Shown: positions 36,542-50,278, counted from the stretch's first letter. The stretch: 64,000 nt of DNA from Cucumis sativus (GCF_000004075.3 NC_026659.2:2108001-2172000); one strand, 5' to 3'. Notes: generated from the letters alone by a model not told the origin. Translations and numbers: made by a program.

Positions 36542-39500
36542 ATGGTGAGAGGAAAAACACAAATGAAGAGGATAGAGAATGCTACAAGCAGGCAAGTTAC
36601 TTTTTCAAAGAGAAGAAATGGGTTACTGAAGAAGGCTTTTGAGCTTTCAGTTCTTTGTGATGCTGAAGTTGCACTTATCATTTTCTCTCCAAGAGGCAAA
36701 CTTTATGAGTTTTCCAATTGCAGGTATACTAACATTTTTTTTTTTTAATTTTCCAAAAAAAAAAAATCTCTCTATAAATCTCTCAAATCACTGTCTTTTT
36801 GAGGTTACTAACGAAACTTCTGTATATGCTCATTTTCTTTTGGATATTGTCTATTTCCTTTGGTTTTAATTCTTTCTTCTTTTAGCAAAAATAAAAAATC
36901 GTACTGTCCTTCCTTCTTATTTCTCTAACCCCAACAGGATTTGTGGGTAATAGTTCAAAGTTGCTTTAATCATATTCTAAATCTTTTATAAAAGATATTT
37001 TAGAGTACTCTTACTGATTTAGGGCTCATTTTGTTAGGTAGTTTCTGTTTCTTAGCTTGTTGAATAATGGAAGATACCATGTGTTTGACTGAGGTTGTTT
37101 TTGAACGTTGTAGAACATAGCTTTTGTTAAAGATAATATTTCATGTTAAACTCATCTTACTTTAGTTTAGTCTAATAATAGCTAGATGTGTATATATATG
37201 ATTTAACATACTAAGGTTAGTTAAAATAATAATCATATGAATTTATTAGGCAGAAGATGCTGTACCTACCCCATACCTATTGAACAATTTCTTTAACTAA
37301 TTGAAATCGCACTGTTGGTTTATTATTACCAAACCACATTTTCATTTTTGTTGAATCTACTGTGTCCTTCAAATGACTGACAAAACGCAAACCTTAGAGA
37401 ACCCAAACTTTATGTATGGTTACCGTCGTTATATTTGTAAAAACTTCTAAGCCTTTTTCTTTGACTAAAAATCAAGGCGTGACTTTGTGAAGACTTAACT
37501 AGAAGGTTTCCCATTATTAAGGACTGTTGAATTTCATTCATAGGTTTATTATATCTAGAGAGAAATAGGCTGTTATAGCTTGAATCATACCATCACTAAT
37601 GCTAAAAATATAATAAATCCTATAAATTGAAAGTACTATACTTAAAAGAAATGACATATTTCTCTTTCTCCAAGGTAAAGCTTCAGCCTTTGTAGATAAA
37701 CAAAAATTTCTTTTTAGTAAAGTTCTAATTTTTTTTTTTTCTAGTTCCTAGTGTTGAGACATGAGAGCATCTAGTTTGAGTCATGTCTCACTAAGTAGGT
37801 AGTAATTTAAGGAAATACTAGACTATCCCAAAATAGGAAGTTATTAGCTTTATTAGGGACATGATTTGGAATATTTAGCTTCAAAATCCAATGGGGGGGA
37901 AGGGGCAAAAGAAAAAAGAAGAAGAAAAAAAAAAAAGATAATCTTTTATCGATCTTTGTTAAAATTATTTCATATTATTCCGATATTGGTTAATTATTCC
38001 CACGCATGGCCTTGAAGGGCATATCCCAATGTATATGAGAAATCTTGGTCGTTCATTTTGAAACTAACCCTTTGATTAAAGTTTTAAACTTTGTAATAAT
38101 CAAAAGCTTAAAGTTTATAATTAAGAGGATTTATAACAAGAACCAGATACGTTCCAAGTTATAATGTTGGAGTTGATTTTGTTTGTTTGTTTCTTGTTGT
38201 TTCTTCAGTATGAACAAGACAATTGATCGCTATCAAAACAGAACCAAAGATTTGATGTCAAGTAACAGCACAGCTATTGAAGATGTGCAGGTTGGTTCTC
38301 AAACAATTTGTTGCTGCTTTTTGAGTAGAGAAAGTGTAAGAAGAAACATATATCTGGTTTGGCTTTTCACACAAATATTCAAAAGATAATCTTGTTTGAT
38401 AACTATTTGAGTTTCGGAACATGTGTTTGTTCTCTCACAATTATTTATTTTAGGATGATCTTTATATTCTTGGTTCAATTCCAAAATCAACTAAACAACT
38501 TTTAAAAAACTAATTTTTTGAATTTTCAAAACTTAACTTGAATTTTATAAGCGTTTATTAAAGTATAACAACCAAAAACTAGTCTTTTTTATAATTGTTT
38601 GATTTTTCTAATCTTAACTTGAATTTTGAAAATAACTGTAGAATATTCTACATGTAATGGTTATTGGACATTTCCTTCTCCTTTTTTTTCTTTTTCTGTC
38701 ACTCCCATCCTTCTTTTAATTTCCTTCTTTCAAAAAGAAAAAAAAGAAGCTGATACAAGAGAGGAGGCTGCTACAATTTGGCTGAAACAGAAACTACAAA
38801 AATATACATACTTTTGACTATGTTATACCCAAAAATATTGTTAGAGGTCTTTGTAGATTTTTGGCTACAAATCCAAAGATTATTAGCGAACGTTTTTTTT
38901 TTTTTATCTGTCTCATTCAATAATCTTTAAAAAAAAGTACAAATTTGGAGTTCTTTTCTTGGCCCTGAAACGACATGCTTCTTTAAGAACTATTCATGTT
39001 TTATCTGTTTGATATATTTAGCTAGGTTTGGAGGTATAGTTTTAATTCTTGAATTTCTATGAGTTTCCACTAATTAGAAAGTTAAATTTTAGTTCTTATA
39101 TTTTAAAGCCAATTTCTTCCTTTGGTCATTTTAACTTAAAATCTCAAAATTTCCATATATACTAATAATGTTTGTTCAGTTTCGTATACATCTTATCTCT
39201 TCTACCTCAAAAACATTATTGTCATATTTTTGTCACATTCCACACTAATGTATTTTCCTTTCTGCCATATGTTTATATGTGTGTTTGAGTAATCTGAACT
39301 GATGAGAATTTGTTTGGGATTGAAAGTTGGAGAAGGAATACGACTCCTTTAGCATGACTAAGAAGTTAGAGCACCTTGAAGTTTGTAAAAGGTTTGAGAT
39401 TATTCTGATGAATACACAAAAAAAGAGACGTTTATTTTCTTATTTTTGTTATATATTAAGGGCATGGTCTGGCCTTCAAAATCACTTTTTGTCATGATTA

Positions 39501-40896
39501 GAGAATCACTTAAAACATGCATTTAATGTTTCAAAAATCAGTTAATCGAAATTGATTTTTGAATTATTAAAAACATGTTGGATCAAAATGATTTTTGAAC
39601 ATACAAAAAGTGGTTTTCACTAACTGTTTTAAACCATGCCCTAATTTATAAACACAACACTCAGTAATGTTGTGAAATAGTACAGAAAACTATTGGGAGA
39701 TGGGTTGGATTTGTGTTCCATTGATGAGTTGCAGCAGCTTGAGAGGCAACTTGAAAGAAGCTTAAGCAAAATTAGGTCAAGAAAGGTAAATTTTGTTATT
39801 AAATACCTCATAACAGCTGAAAAAATCATGATAATCTCTCTCTCCTTGATTTTAATTTAACTGCAGCTTAATAAAAAAGAATTGCCCTTTTTAGATATGT
39901 TTTTATGTATCATTAACATATAATATTATTTGTCAAATTCTCAGTATCAAATGCTGAAGGATGAAATTATGAAGCTGAAGGAAGAGGTAAGTAATTAATT
40001 TTGTTTAACTTACTGACCTTGTATTATTGATGATTAAATCTTTTACTAATATTAGTTTGTTTGATAAAGTTGATTAATTAAGAAACAATAAGAAAATAGT
40101 TCAAAATGTTGTTTTTGTTAGTCGAGGGTGATTGTCAGTTGCAATTTAATTATATTCTCTTTTGGTATATAGGAGAAAATGTTGCTGGAAGAAAATGCAG
40201 CACTGCAGATTAAGGTAATTCAATATATGCTGTCTCTTCTTTTCTTTTCATAATGTCTCTATTTCCCTTTTGTTATTGAACTCCGAAATGGTCAATTAAA
40301 CTCAATCACAATCTAATTAGTAGAATAAGTGGTTCTTTTCAATTGACAAAAAGAAGAAAAACAAAAAACATTTTGCCTTGAAAAACCAAGCACACAATTA
40401 TATTATTTTCTAGTAAAACCTGTAACTGCTATTTTTCTCTCTTCAACAAATTTCATCGTTATTTTTTCCAATATATGAATTGGAATTAGAATCCTAATCC
40501 GATGGATAACTATTTCCTTTGACACTTAGGGATGTATTTAACATCCAACAAAGTTCAAGATAAATCAAACATATAACTCTCAAAGTTTAGGGATATGGAA
40601 AGATAATCTTTGAAACTTGAACTTTTTTCTATATACAAGTAGATAAAGTTGTTCCTCTAACTACAAATCCAAATCCACATGAGTACTTATAACAAAAAAA
40701 TACTTAATTAGTTTTTTAATATGGGAATTATATTTTTCAGGTTATAAGTGAATCATCAAAAAAACAAGAAAGCAATCAGAGATCAGAATCATCAAACCAT
40801 GAAGAGATAATGGATGTGGAAACTGAACTATTCATAGGACCACCAGAAAGAAGAAGCAATAATAACAATAACAATAATAATAATGCCTTCCTATAG
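36542..40896 (+). CDS. SOC1/TM3-clade MIKC-type MADS-box transcription factor
   Basis: Seven exons: 36542-36723, 38209-38290, 39327-39391, 39686-39785, 39945-39986, 40173-40214 and 40741-40896 (TAG). The 100/42/42-nt exons are the classical MIKC pattern and all phases agree, giving 222 residues. The MADS domain covers 1-60 ([18 protein letters not shown]...), followed by the I region, a K domain at about 89-171 ([27 protein letters not shown]), and a C-terminal domain with the TM3/SOC1 signature [14 protein letters not shown] at 196-209. After it comes a run of nine Asn and AFL. The family includes SOC1, AGL14, AGL19 and AGL42, which act as nuclear regulators of flowering time and meristem or abscission programs; I cannot decide which is the orthologue. 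Introns 1 (1.5 kb) and 2 (1.0 kb) are the largest. The acceptor of exon 3 (ATTGAAAG) has a poor pyrimidine tract, making that junction the least certain. Confidence 0.94.
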
Positions 40897-43660
40897 AGAC
40901 TTAACCAACGAAACACCCCTTGTTACCTTCCAAAATTTCCCAAGAAAGTAATATTACCAAAGAAGAAAGAAAAAAAAAGGGTGAGTTTTGATTTACATGC
41001 AGCATTTATTTTTAACAGTAAAATGTGAAACCCAACATAACCCTAAAAAAAAACAAAAAAAGGTTTATGCATGATAAAGTGTTTCACTATATATACTTTT
41101 TATGAGGAAAAGAAAAGTATATATTTGAAACTTAAGTAATTAATTACCTGTATATTTAGGAACAACTGTGTATCTTTGTTGGATATTGTCTTTTTCAGGT
41201 TTCTCAGGGCTTTTGCTTTTGATTTAATTGCTTAACATGTTTGTGTTTCTCTTTTTATGGGTTACTTTATTTGAAAAGAAATGTGGAAATTTGGTGTCTA
41301 GATTGTGAAATTTGAATGGGAATATTGTCCATTTTTGAAGGCTACTAGAATTAGTTTTAAATCTATTATGGGAAATGCACACACATATATATAGTTTTTT
41401 ATTTGCTAGAGAACATAAATAAAAAGGGGCTTCACATGGGTCCCCAAGCTTATTCCCAAATTCAATTGAAGTTGGGTGGTTTATCTAGTTTTTTGAAAAT
41501 CGAGTTTATAAATATTATTTCTCTTGGTTGATATTTATATTGTTTTGTTGTCTAATTTGTGGGAGGTGTGATTTCAAGAACCATGAGACTAATTTTGAGA
41601 AATAAAAGAAATTTGTTTTTAAAATTAACTAAAATCTTAAATGCTTGGTAGGGAAAGTCAATAATGAAGTTATTGTAGGAACATAAAACTTTTAAAACTA
41701 CGAATTAAATGTAAGGTTTCCTTTAGTTTTAAAAATTTGAGTGTAAACTAATTGAATTTTAATTCAAATTTCAAATTTAAAAGATATTGGTAAATAATAA
41801 ATTAGATAGTAGATACGAGTGATCTGATTTTCATATTTTTGTTGGCTTTTATAATTTTGAGTTTTTCACTCTCCATGAATTCTTCAAATTTGAGGTCAAA
41901 TCATCTAAAAATAGTGACTCCATTATTTGAAAAACTTCAGAATAGTGTAGGGTTGCAAACAATGAAAACCACACATCAACTTAATTAAGTGATCCAGATC
42001 AATTGATTTAAAGAAATTGCAACATGGTTGTCTAAATCTTCTTAATATTTGCTATTTAAGTTTATGGTTGAATTTAACTTCGTCCATTTTCATTCAAATT
42101 GTTGTTTTTCTTTATTACGTTATAAACAAATAATTGAAAAAATTATCGAATAATAGATAAAAAACTTCAAATAGTGTCTAATAAATTTCCAATCATTTAA
42201 TTCAGCCTTTGATAAGTATTTCAACTTTGCATTTTATGAAAAAAAAATATGTTGCACCAAATGGTAAGTTTATTTCATATTTATACTTAATATAGATCCA
42301 TTAAATTTTAAATTTTAATTTTTTTGTTTGTGTTAGGGAATTGTAATGAATTGTTTGAAATTCAAAATTAAAATTAATAAGGAAAAAGTCAGGCTGGTTT
42401 TGGTGGATATTATGGCCAAAATGAAAAAGAGTAATTTCCAATTAGGCAGCTTGAGTTGTGTATTTTGTTTGATTATCCATTGTGAGTTCCCAAATGGAAT
42501 ATTTAAATTAAAGCACCCAAAAGTTTCAACCCCAATTTGGGAAATTATCATCATCATCATCTTCTTCATTCATTCATTCGTTTTTGGAATCCAACACGTA
42601 ACTTACCTAAAACAGGTTTTTTCATCTCAAAAATCTTTTTTTTCCCCCTAATTCTAGTTGGATTGATCATTGATGACAGTGACCTCCCCTAATTTATTTA
42701 TTAAATATCTTCTTTATACCATCTTTAATTTCTTCTACAACTATATATTATATTTTTTCATTTTAAATGAGTGAAAACCTAGCTTTTATATATATGTATA
42801 TAAAGCGACCTAACTATATGCTAAGATTGGACACATTATTGGTTTATTTGCCAACACATACAGAACATCCTTAACATGAATGTGTTTTTCTTTTTTATCC
42901 CTTTTCTGTATTATTTTTTTTTTCTAAAAACTTATAATTTATAGATTGTTTTTTAAAATATAGCTTATAAACACTTCTTACTTTTTAATTTACTTTTTAC
43001 CCATTTTTTATAAAAATAAGAATTTTAAAAACTATGGTATCTTTTAGTATGGTAATTTCCCTTTTTTCTTAAAAATTGAATCCATTTTTATAATGGTTTT
43101 CATATTTATAAACTACTTTTTTTTTTGTTTTGAAATTTTGCTTTATTTTTTAAAATATTTATGAAAATTTTGATAATAAAACATTTAAGATTTAGAAAAC
43201 GAATAATGCTTATGGTTTTAATTTTTTTTAAAAAAGGCTTAAAATTCTAATTTAGAATTGAGAAAATTCAAATTAAATTCATTTCATTTTTCCAATTAAT
43301 TTGAGAAGTAAAATTGATTAAATACACAAACTTTAAGGTAAGAGTAATAATTGTCTCTTTCCAGCACAATTAATTCTCATATATAGAAAAAATTATGAAA
43401 CTAACGCATCACTGTTTAGTCTTAATAACAAATATGACCTTAGCAAATCACCTTTAATCAAAGGGTCCTAATCATCAGCATGTAAAATCTACCCTAAAAT
43501 AATGCATTTAAGTTTTCATTTCATATTTTTGGAGCATAAATTTAGACAAAAATAATCTTTAGAGGGAACATATATTATAAGCATTATGTATGAGGAAAAA
43601 AAAGGAATTGTTATAAGACGTATTTGATATATTAAGAACGATATTTTGAACCTCAACTTC

Positions 43661-43702
43661 AACTTATGATATATAAAAGATGTCTTTTATATATCATAAG
43701 TT
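43661..43702. repeat. Perfect 20-bp inverted repeat with 2-nt spacer
   Basis: Arms 43661-43680 (AACTTATGATATATAAAAGA) and 43683-43702 are exact reverse complements around TG, making a 42-bp near-palindrome. Such a structure could extrude as a cruciform or fold as a hairpin in RNA. It is directly followed by a second perfect palindrome at 43701-43716. Confidence 0.9.
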
Positions 43703-43797
43703 TGTAAATTTACAAAGATGAGTTTGTAAGTACAATTAATACAAAATAGATTTACAACTTCAATCAAAGATGAGTTTGTCGACAAAGATGAGTTTGT
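43701..43797. repeat. 16-bp palindrome followed by three copies of AAAGATGAGTTTGT
   Basis: TTTGTAAATTTACAAA at 43701-43716 is a perfect palindrome. The 14-mer AAAGATGAGTTTGT then occurs at 43714-43727, 43766-43779 and 43784-43797, the last two separated by CGAC. I know of no element that this matches. Confidence 0.85.
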
Positions 43798-45898
43798 AAA
43801 TTTTATTTGTCATTTCCATATCCATAAACTTGAAAATTTCGCATTTAGGTCTCAAAACTCTTCTCCAATTCTTAAAATATTATAAAAATTGAAATAGAGT
43901 TTTTTCTTGCAAAAAATTTATCTTAAAGTACAATTAATTATAACTAGATAAATACATATGGAAAAGCATGTGTATCAACTTCAAGATTTTAGAATTAGTT
44001 ATAATTAAAAAATTAGCGATATCAACGATTGATATGTCAAACATGATCACATATTAGTATCAATACCGTATTGATTATATTGCTATATTTCATTGATATC
44101 TACACCGACATAGCACACCAATATTGAAGAGGTTTTGTTTGATTATGTACGTATTTTGACACACTTCCAGCTTCGGCTCACTTGTTAAAAACTTTCAATT
44201 TTGAAAATTTATAACGAAAGAGTTTAAATCCCCATGAAATACTCATGGTCCTTTTGAGTGAGCTCTCATTTTTCATTTTCTTAGCCCCACTTTGTTTTTT
44301 TGCTCTCATTCCCTCACATTTCCTTTCCTTTTTTTTTTTTTTTTCAATTTGGTGTGTGGTATGAATGTGATATATTTTGAAGTGTTTTCTAATTTAGAAC
44401 CGAAAAATATTACATACAAATTTATACAAAATATTATTTTATTGTGTTTGTTTTGTTTCACCGTTAGAACTATCAAAAGTTTCTAAATAAATTTAAGCTA
44501 AACTTTAGAATTAAATAGTTCAAAAATGTCAAATTATAGTGAGTTTTGAATAAAAATAGTTATTCTTTTATTTTTAAAAAAACATCTTTTAATTAATTAA
44601 CTTTACAAATTATATACATGTCCTCTTTATTTTTTGAATAGAGGACACTCCAATTTTCTCCTATTTGTTCAATTGTTACACCAATGTTCTTGCAAAAAAA
44701 AATATAAATCAAAACTACAGCTTCACTTACTCAAAAAATTAAAAAGAATTCTAAAATAAAAAATAAAAAATCTCACCTAAAAACTTATCCAAGATGGATT
44801 CAATACTCAAATACCAAAAAGATATGTTAGGTTATTGACACACCTCTTTCGTTCTTCTATTTATTTATTTTTGCCTTTTTGCTATAATCTATATTTATGT
44901 AATTTACCATAAACAATTTTCATATAATAACAAAAGAAAAGCCATCCTCAAACGATAAACAAGTTAGACTATTTTCATATACCCATAAAAGAAGAAAAAT
45001 ATATTATAAGTCCTTTTTTTATATTAAAAAGATATACAGTTGAAAAGCTTATTAGGGATATTTTCTTTCTTGATTTTACTATAGTACAATTATTATTTGT
45101 TTGTTTTTATATAGTTGTCCCATGTTTAGTATTTATATTTCATAAATTTATGGTACATTTTGATAACATGAGCTGTATATATATTTTTATTTTGTACGAT
45201 ACAATTATTGGAGGTTGGAGCATTCAAACTTTCTACCTCTCAAATAAGAGAACAGGTTAATCACGGTTGGACTAAGCTAATTTTGACTTTAAGGTGTATT
45301 ATTGTCTCATTTCAATTATATATTTTATAAAAGTGGGATATATTTTAAAATATTAGATGTGGGGGTTTGAAAATAGAAATGAAATTTTATTTTAAACTGC
45401 TTGTATTTTTGGGTCAAATAACAGATTAATGTAAATAAAATTCGATATGGAAGTTTGAAAGCATTTAGATAGAATAGCATGTAGTCTAAAAATGTATTTA
45501 GTGGCCGGTAGAGTATACAAGTATTTGTAGTGGGTAGCATCCAAAGTCAAAAACAGAGACGGTGTCGTATTATTGATCAACCACGTAAAATCCCCCAAAG
45601 GAAAAATAATGGTTGCTTATTACAACCAAACCTAAACGAAGTCTACTACTTGAAGCAACAGCGAAGAAAAAGCAATTCCTTTCCTACACGCTTCTAATTC
45701 CCAAAAATTCTGGACTTCACTACTCATCAGATTATACACAGCATTTCCTTTTTCATTCTTCCCCTTTTCTCTTTTTTCTTTTTTTCTTTTGTTTCCCATA
45801 AGCCTCATATTTTGTTCCTCCCTAAGTTTCCTCTGTTTTTGATCCTTTAAACCGATCACAAACCCTCCCAAATTTCTGGAGCTAATTTGTTGGACAAG

Positions 45899-47491
45899 AT
45901 GAGGGTTTTGACTGGTAATTCTTCTCCTCTTCTTGTTCCTTCTTCAAACCCTTATCACGATTCTTCTTCTCTCTTCCCCTGTAAACGCAAATCCAAGAAG
46001 AAGAACCATGGAATGGTTCCTGTAAGTTTCTTTCTTTCTTTCTTTCTTTTTTTGGGTTTTGTTTTGGTTTTGATTTTGATTTTGACTCTGATTTTAATTT
46101 TTATAGATGGCGAGATTGTTTGGGCCAGCCATATTTGAAGCTTCGAAGCTAAAGGTTCTGTTTTTAGGGGTGGATGAGAAGAAACATCCAGGCAAATTTC
46201 CAAGGACTTATACGCTCACACATAGTGATATTACTTCTAAACTTACTCTTGCCATTTCTCAATCCATTAACAATTCTCAGGTAACTCTTCTTCTTCTTCT
46301 TCTTTTTAGTTTAATGAAAACTCCTTTTCTAGTTTGTCAAATATTTGAAAATTGATAGTTTTGTTTTAGATTATAATTATGTGAAACGTGTTTTTTTATT
46401 CTTGAATAATGCTTCTCATATCAGATACTTATTGATTTTTTTCTTCTTTTCCTTTTTTATTTAGCTTGAAGACACTTCTTCAATATTTTTTAAAATAAAA
46501 TTTACCAATATTTAGAAAAAAAAAAGAAAACAAAGCTATAGTTTTGAAAACTTAAAAATAGTTTACAAAACTATATCTTCTCGGTATTTTGAATCTGAAT
46601 TCTATTTTAAAATTTGGTTAGAAATTCAAGTTTTTTTAAGAAAAGTGACCGAATAGAGTTTTGAAGTCCCAACAATCCAACTATATGGGAACTTTATTTT
46701 CTGGAATGGGTGTTAAATACAATAAAAATGTAAGTATTGATGATGATGGATGAATATATTATTACGCAGTTACAAGGATGGTATAATTGGCTTCAAAGGG
46801 ATGAAGTGGTAGGAGAATGGAAGAAAGTTAAGGGAAAAATGTCTCTTCATGTTCATTGTCATATCAGTGGTGGCCATTTTCTTCTAGATCTTTGTGCTAA
46901 TCTCAGATACTTCATCTTTCGCAAAGAACTCCCTGTGGTAATTTCTCTTTCTCTTCATCTATTATTTACTATAAGATGCACAAAAACTACAGGATAAAGA
47001 ATAGACTCCAATCATTGATCTATGAGAAGTTAGATATAAATTTTACACTATCAGCAAATTACTTGCATTTGGATCATTTGATGTCTGCTATTTTTCATTT
47101 ACTTGTCCAATAAAAAAATTATAATACATACCCCACTTCTGAATAATTTATTATATAATTGACATTTGATTCACACGATATAAAGGTGTTGAATGCTTTC
47201 GTCCATGGAGATGTGGATTTATTCAACAATTACCCTGAATTACAAGAGGCTATGGTTTGGGTTTATTTCCACTCCAAAATTCCAGAATTCAACAAGGTAG
47301 AGTGTTGGGGCCCACTGAAGGATCCAGCCCCACCTTCAACTGGGCTTGATGGGTCCACTCAAAGCCAGCCCATGTGGGAATTGGGCTTGCTGGAGCGGCC
47401 CAAACCTTGTCAAGAAGATTGCACTTGTTGCTTCCCAACCATCCCTTCCATTTCATGGTCTCCCAAGAATAATGAGTTGGAGAGCACATAG
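45899..47491 (+). CDS. SGR: STAY-GREEN (SGR/NYE1), chlorophyll a magnesium dechelatase
   Basis: Four exons: 45899-46021, 46107-46280, 46770-46937 and 47186-47491 (TAG), all GT-AG and phase 0, giving 256 residues. The start is the ATG of MRVLTGNSS; the reading frame is open a few codons further upstream but without an ATG. SGR acts in chloroplasts, removing Mg from chlorophyll a to give pheophytin a, the committing step of chlorophyll breakdown in senescence and ripening. Seen in order: a Ser/Lys-rich transit peptide (about 1-45), the conserved core ARLFGPAIFEASKLKVLFLG, YTLTHSDITSKLTLAISQSINNSQ, then KKVKGKMSLHVHCHISGGHF and FVHGDVDLFNNYPELQEAMVWVYFHS. The C-terminal cysteine motif is C230-x3-C234-x-C236-C237-F-P. 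Position 108, in the segment LQRDEVV, is Gln. I recall a Q108R change in cucumber CsSGR linked to disease resistance, so this copy would be the Gln form. Confidence 0.97.
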
Positions 47492-49848
47492 ATTCATTTT
47501 ATTGACTGCCCTTAAAATGTAAATAGTTCATCTTTATTGTTACTATATAATGACAATTGAATGTTTTCAACTTTCTATTTAGTCCTTATATTTCAATTCG
47601 TTAATCTTTGTAGTATCTAAGATGTTAAATTATATATCGTGGAAATTTTCTTCTTTCAATAGTGTTTTTGATGAAATATAAGGAAATTTCTCGTTATGTT
47701 TCGATGAAATCTTTTTTCTAGTTTTAATTATATCATGAATTTGTAATAACCGAGCTAAGATTGTAGAAAAACAAGTTAGACAGTTGTATGTTGCAGACTT
47801 GTGAATTCCTGCATGCTTTGGAGGGATTGGTAAAATTCTTTTAAAAAAGGGAAAAGAAATGCTTATATGCATAAGGAAGAATTGACACAATATGCTACCA
47901 GTATAATTTAATTGACTAATGTAGTTTTGTGGTTCAAATTATTCTTTCTACTTTGCACTAAAAACAAAAGATATTGATACGGATAATTACTTTTTATTTG
48001 CACTGTAGGAAGGGGAATTGAAAAAGTTCTAGAAGTATACCAATTGAAGTTGGTATTAAAAAAAAAAAATTGAATCATTGAGTATAATGATTGAACTTTG
48101 ATGTTATTGACTTGATATTGGTGTAGCTTGGTGGGAAAGCTTCCACCTTTTAAAGTTGAAGTGTTATTGTTTAGAAAACATTCAACTATGTTCTATATTG
48201 TAAATGATTTTAGGATAATGACTCATTAGTAGATTTTATTTATGTTTATGAGTTAAGAGCGTCAAAGTGGTTTTTAATTCACAATACCTTGTACCTACCG
48301 CGATTACTTAATACACATTGTTATTGTGTTTACATGGAGTAAATGATATAGTGATTTCTTGATACCAAAGTGTGAATGTGTTTCTAAGATGTAAATGGAA
48401 TGGTTATTTCAATGGTGTAAATGTAGCTATGAGTACACATGATATAAATTACTTATGATTGTGCGTACTAATCATCAAATTAAACTATGTCAATATATGA
48501 CAGTAAGTTGGAGTTGGTTTGCTGATCTATAATAGGTTTTAAATTTATTTTTGCACTTTTTCTAAGAAGTTATTTTTAGTACTCTTTAGCTCATGTTTTA
48601 TCTCTTCTTCCATTAGGTTACTTTTGAGTTCAACCAAGTTTTCTTTACTAGTATCTGCCACCAGTTATGGAATGTGTTTCATATCAATTTTGTATGTACA
48701 TTTAGGTAGACATCAAAGTGTGTGTATTCAATGTTAAGGATGCTAAATTCATGAAAATATAGAATAAGTAAAGATGGTAAAAATTGTACAAAAAGGTGTA
48801 AAAAAAAACTTAAACCCAAGAAAAGGTCACGTAGAAAAAGAAAGAGAATGGGCCAAAGTCCATATGAAGGCGAAACCTTAGGAAAATGTCACCTACGGTA
48901 TCCAGTCCAATGAAACTCCAAAAAACACATGGAATGGACTAGAAGTAAGTAAGTTATCTGAGTACGTTATACAACTATAATATATTCTCACTTTCATCCT
49001 TTTCTTAATTAAGCATGTGATTAGAGTAAAAATGGCATCCACAAGCACCAGTAAACAATCCAGTTATTCTTCTTATATTTGCAACTTTCTTACTCTCTCC
49101 ATACAAACAGATTGACTGCTGCTGCCAAATCCAATTTGGGGATCAACAATTCTCAACTAAAACTACTGTATATAAATTTAATTTGATGAAACTAAAAAAT
49201 AAAAGTCAAATAAGAAATTTAAAAATGAGTTTCTTATTTAACCGAAGAAAAGAAAGAAAAGGAAAAGGGAAGAGTATGGTGTATGGTAAAGAGTAGAGTA
49301 GGTGGTTTTGTTGTTGTTGTTGTTTAAAATAATGATTTGTTAGGCATCGGAAACCCCTTTAAAGGACGGCTACCGTAATGCAAACAAATTGATCCTTTAA
49401 ATCTCAAACTTTATTTGGTGGTTTGTCTCTTTCTTATTATATTATTGGACTTCTAAAGTTTGAGTCCATATCTAATAAATCTATTTCTATTCTTTATTAT
49501 TTTACTTACACAAATATATTAATATTCAACACTATTAGAAAATTAATAATAATAATAATAATAATAATAATTTATGTGGGACCCTTCAAAAAGGGAATTA
49601 TTGAACGAATTATATGTTTTTTTTTTTCATATCAAATCTTGAACAAAAGTGCATCAATAAACATGACAAGACGATGGGACACAGAAGAGTTTATTTATTT
49701 ATTTTTTGGGAATTGAAGTGAAACTTTAAATAGAGAAAAATGTTATAAAGGAAACTTGAAAATGCACAAAAAGTATTTGGAGTTCATAGTGGTTCGGTTA
49801 GCCCTTGTTGGTGTCATTAAAAAGGATTCTAAAGAAAGACAATACACA

Positions 49849-49875
<27 letters not shown>
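49849..49875. repeat. (AT)n microsatellite
   Basis: Thirteen or so uninterrupted AT units, followed by an AATAATAAT and AAATAAAT tract. Confidence 0.9.
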
Positions 49876-49879
<4 letters not shown>

Positions 49880-50278
49880 ATAATAATAAAATAAATAAAT
49901 AAATTGATTAGTTGAATCGAAAAAGAAAGATGATAGCTTGGAAAGGAGGTATGGTATTTCTTTTTTATATATATGTTTATTTATTCAAAGATAGAAACAA
50001 GTAGATATGATTTTTATTTAGAAGAATATTTTTTATTTGATAGAGTTGGTTTTAGCATCAAGGAGTATGGTATGTGTTATATATTTCACAATTAGCACGT
50101 GGATATGTCAATTTTGTAATTGCCAATTTAAAATTATAAGGCAGTGAATAAGACATGAATTATCCTAAAATTACTTGTTTGATATTCAACTTTTTAAGTT
50201 TAAACTATAGATTTTTTATATTTTAATATACACTAAGCATTGCAAGTTCAAACATCTAACGGTGTTGAACTAAAAACG

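Larger units (their letters stand above)
40897..45898. other. Intergenic region between the MADS-box gene and STAY-GREEN
   Basis: About 5 kb between two tandemly oriented genes. The first few hundred bases are probably the MADS 3' UTR (an A-rich region follows the stop). The rest is AT-rich and holds a 101-codon ATG frame at 42346 without recognisable domains, which I do not call a gene. An unusual inverted-repeat/palindrome/direct-repeat structure lies at 43661-43800. The last ~350 bp contain the STAY-GREEN promoter and leader, with a CCACGTAA word near 45580. Confidence 0.6.

Noticed and set aside
42346..42651. 101-codon ATG-initiated frame downstream of the MADS gene
   Set aside because: The second half is an Ile/Phe run produced by ATC repeats, there is no recognisable motif, and an opposite-strand frame covers the same DNA.
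45210..45290. Sequence resembling the B-box of a tRNA ('GGTTGGAGCATTCAAACTTTC')
   Set aside because: No acceptor stem or anticodon arm can be paired. It looks like a degenerate tRNA-derived or generic repeat, too weak to call.
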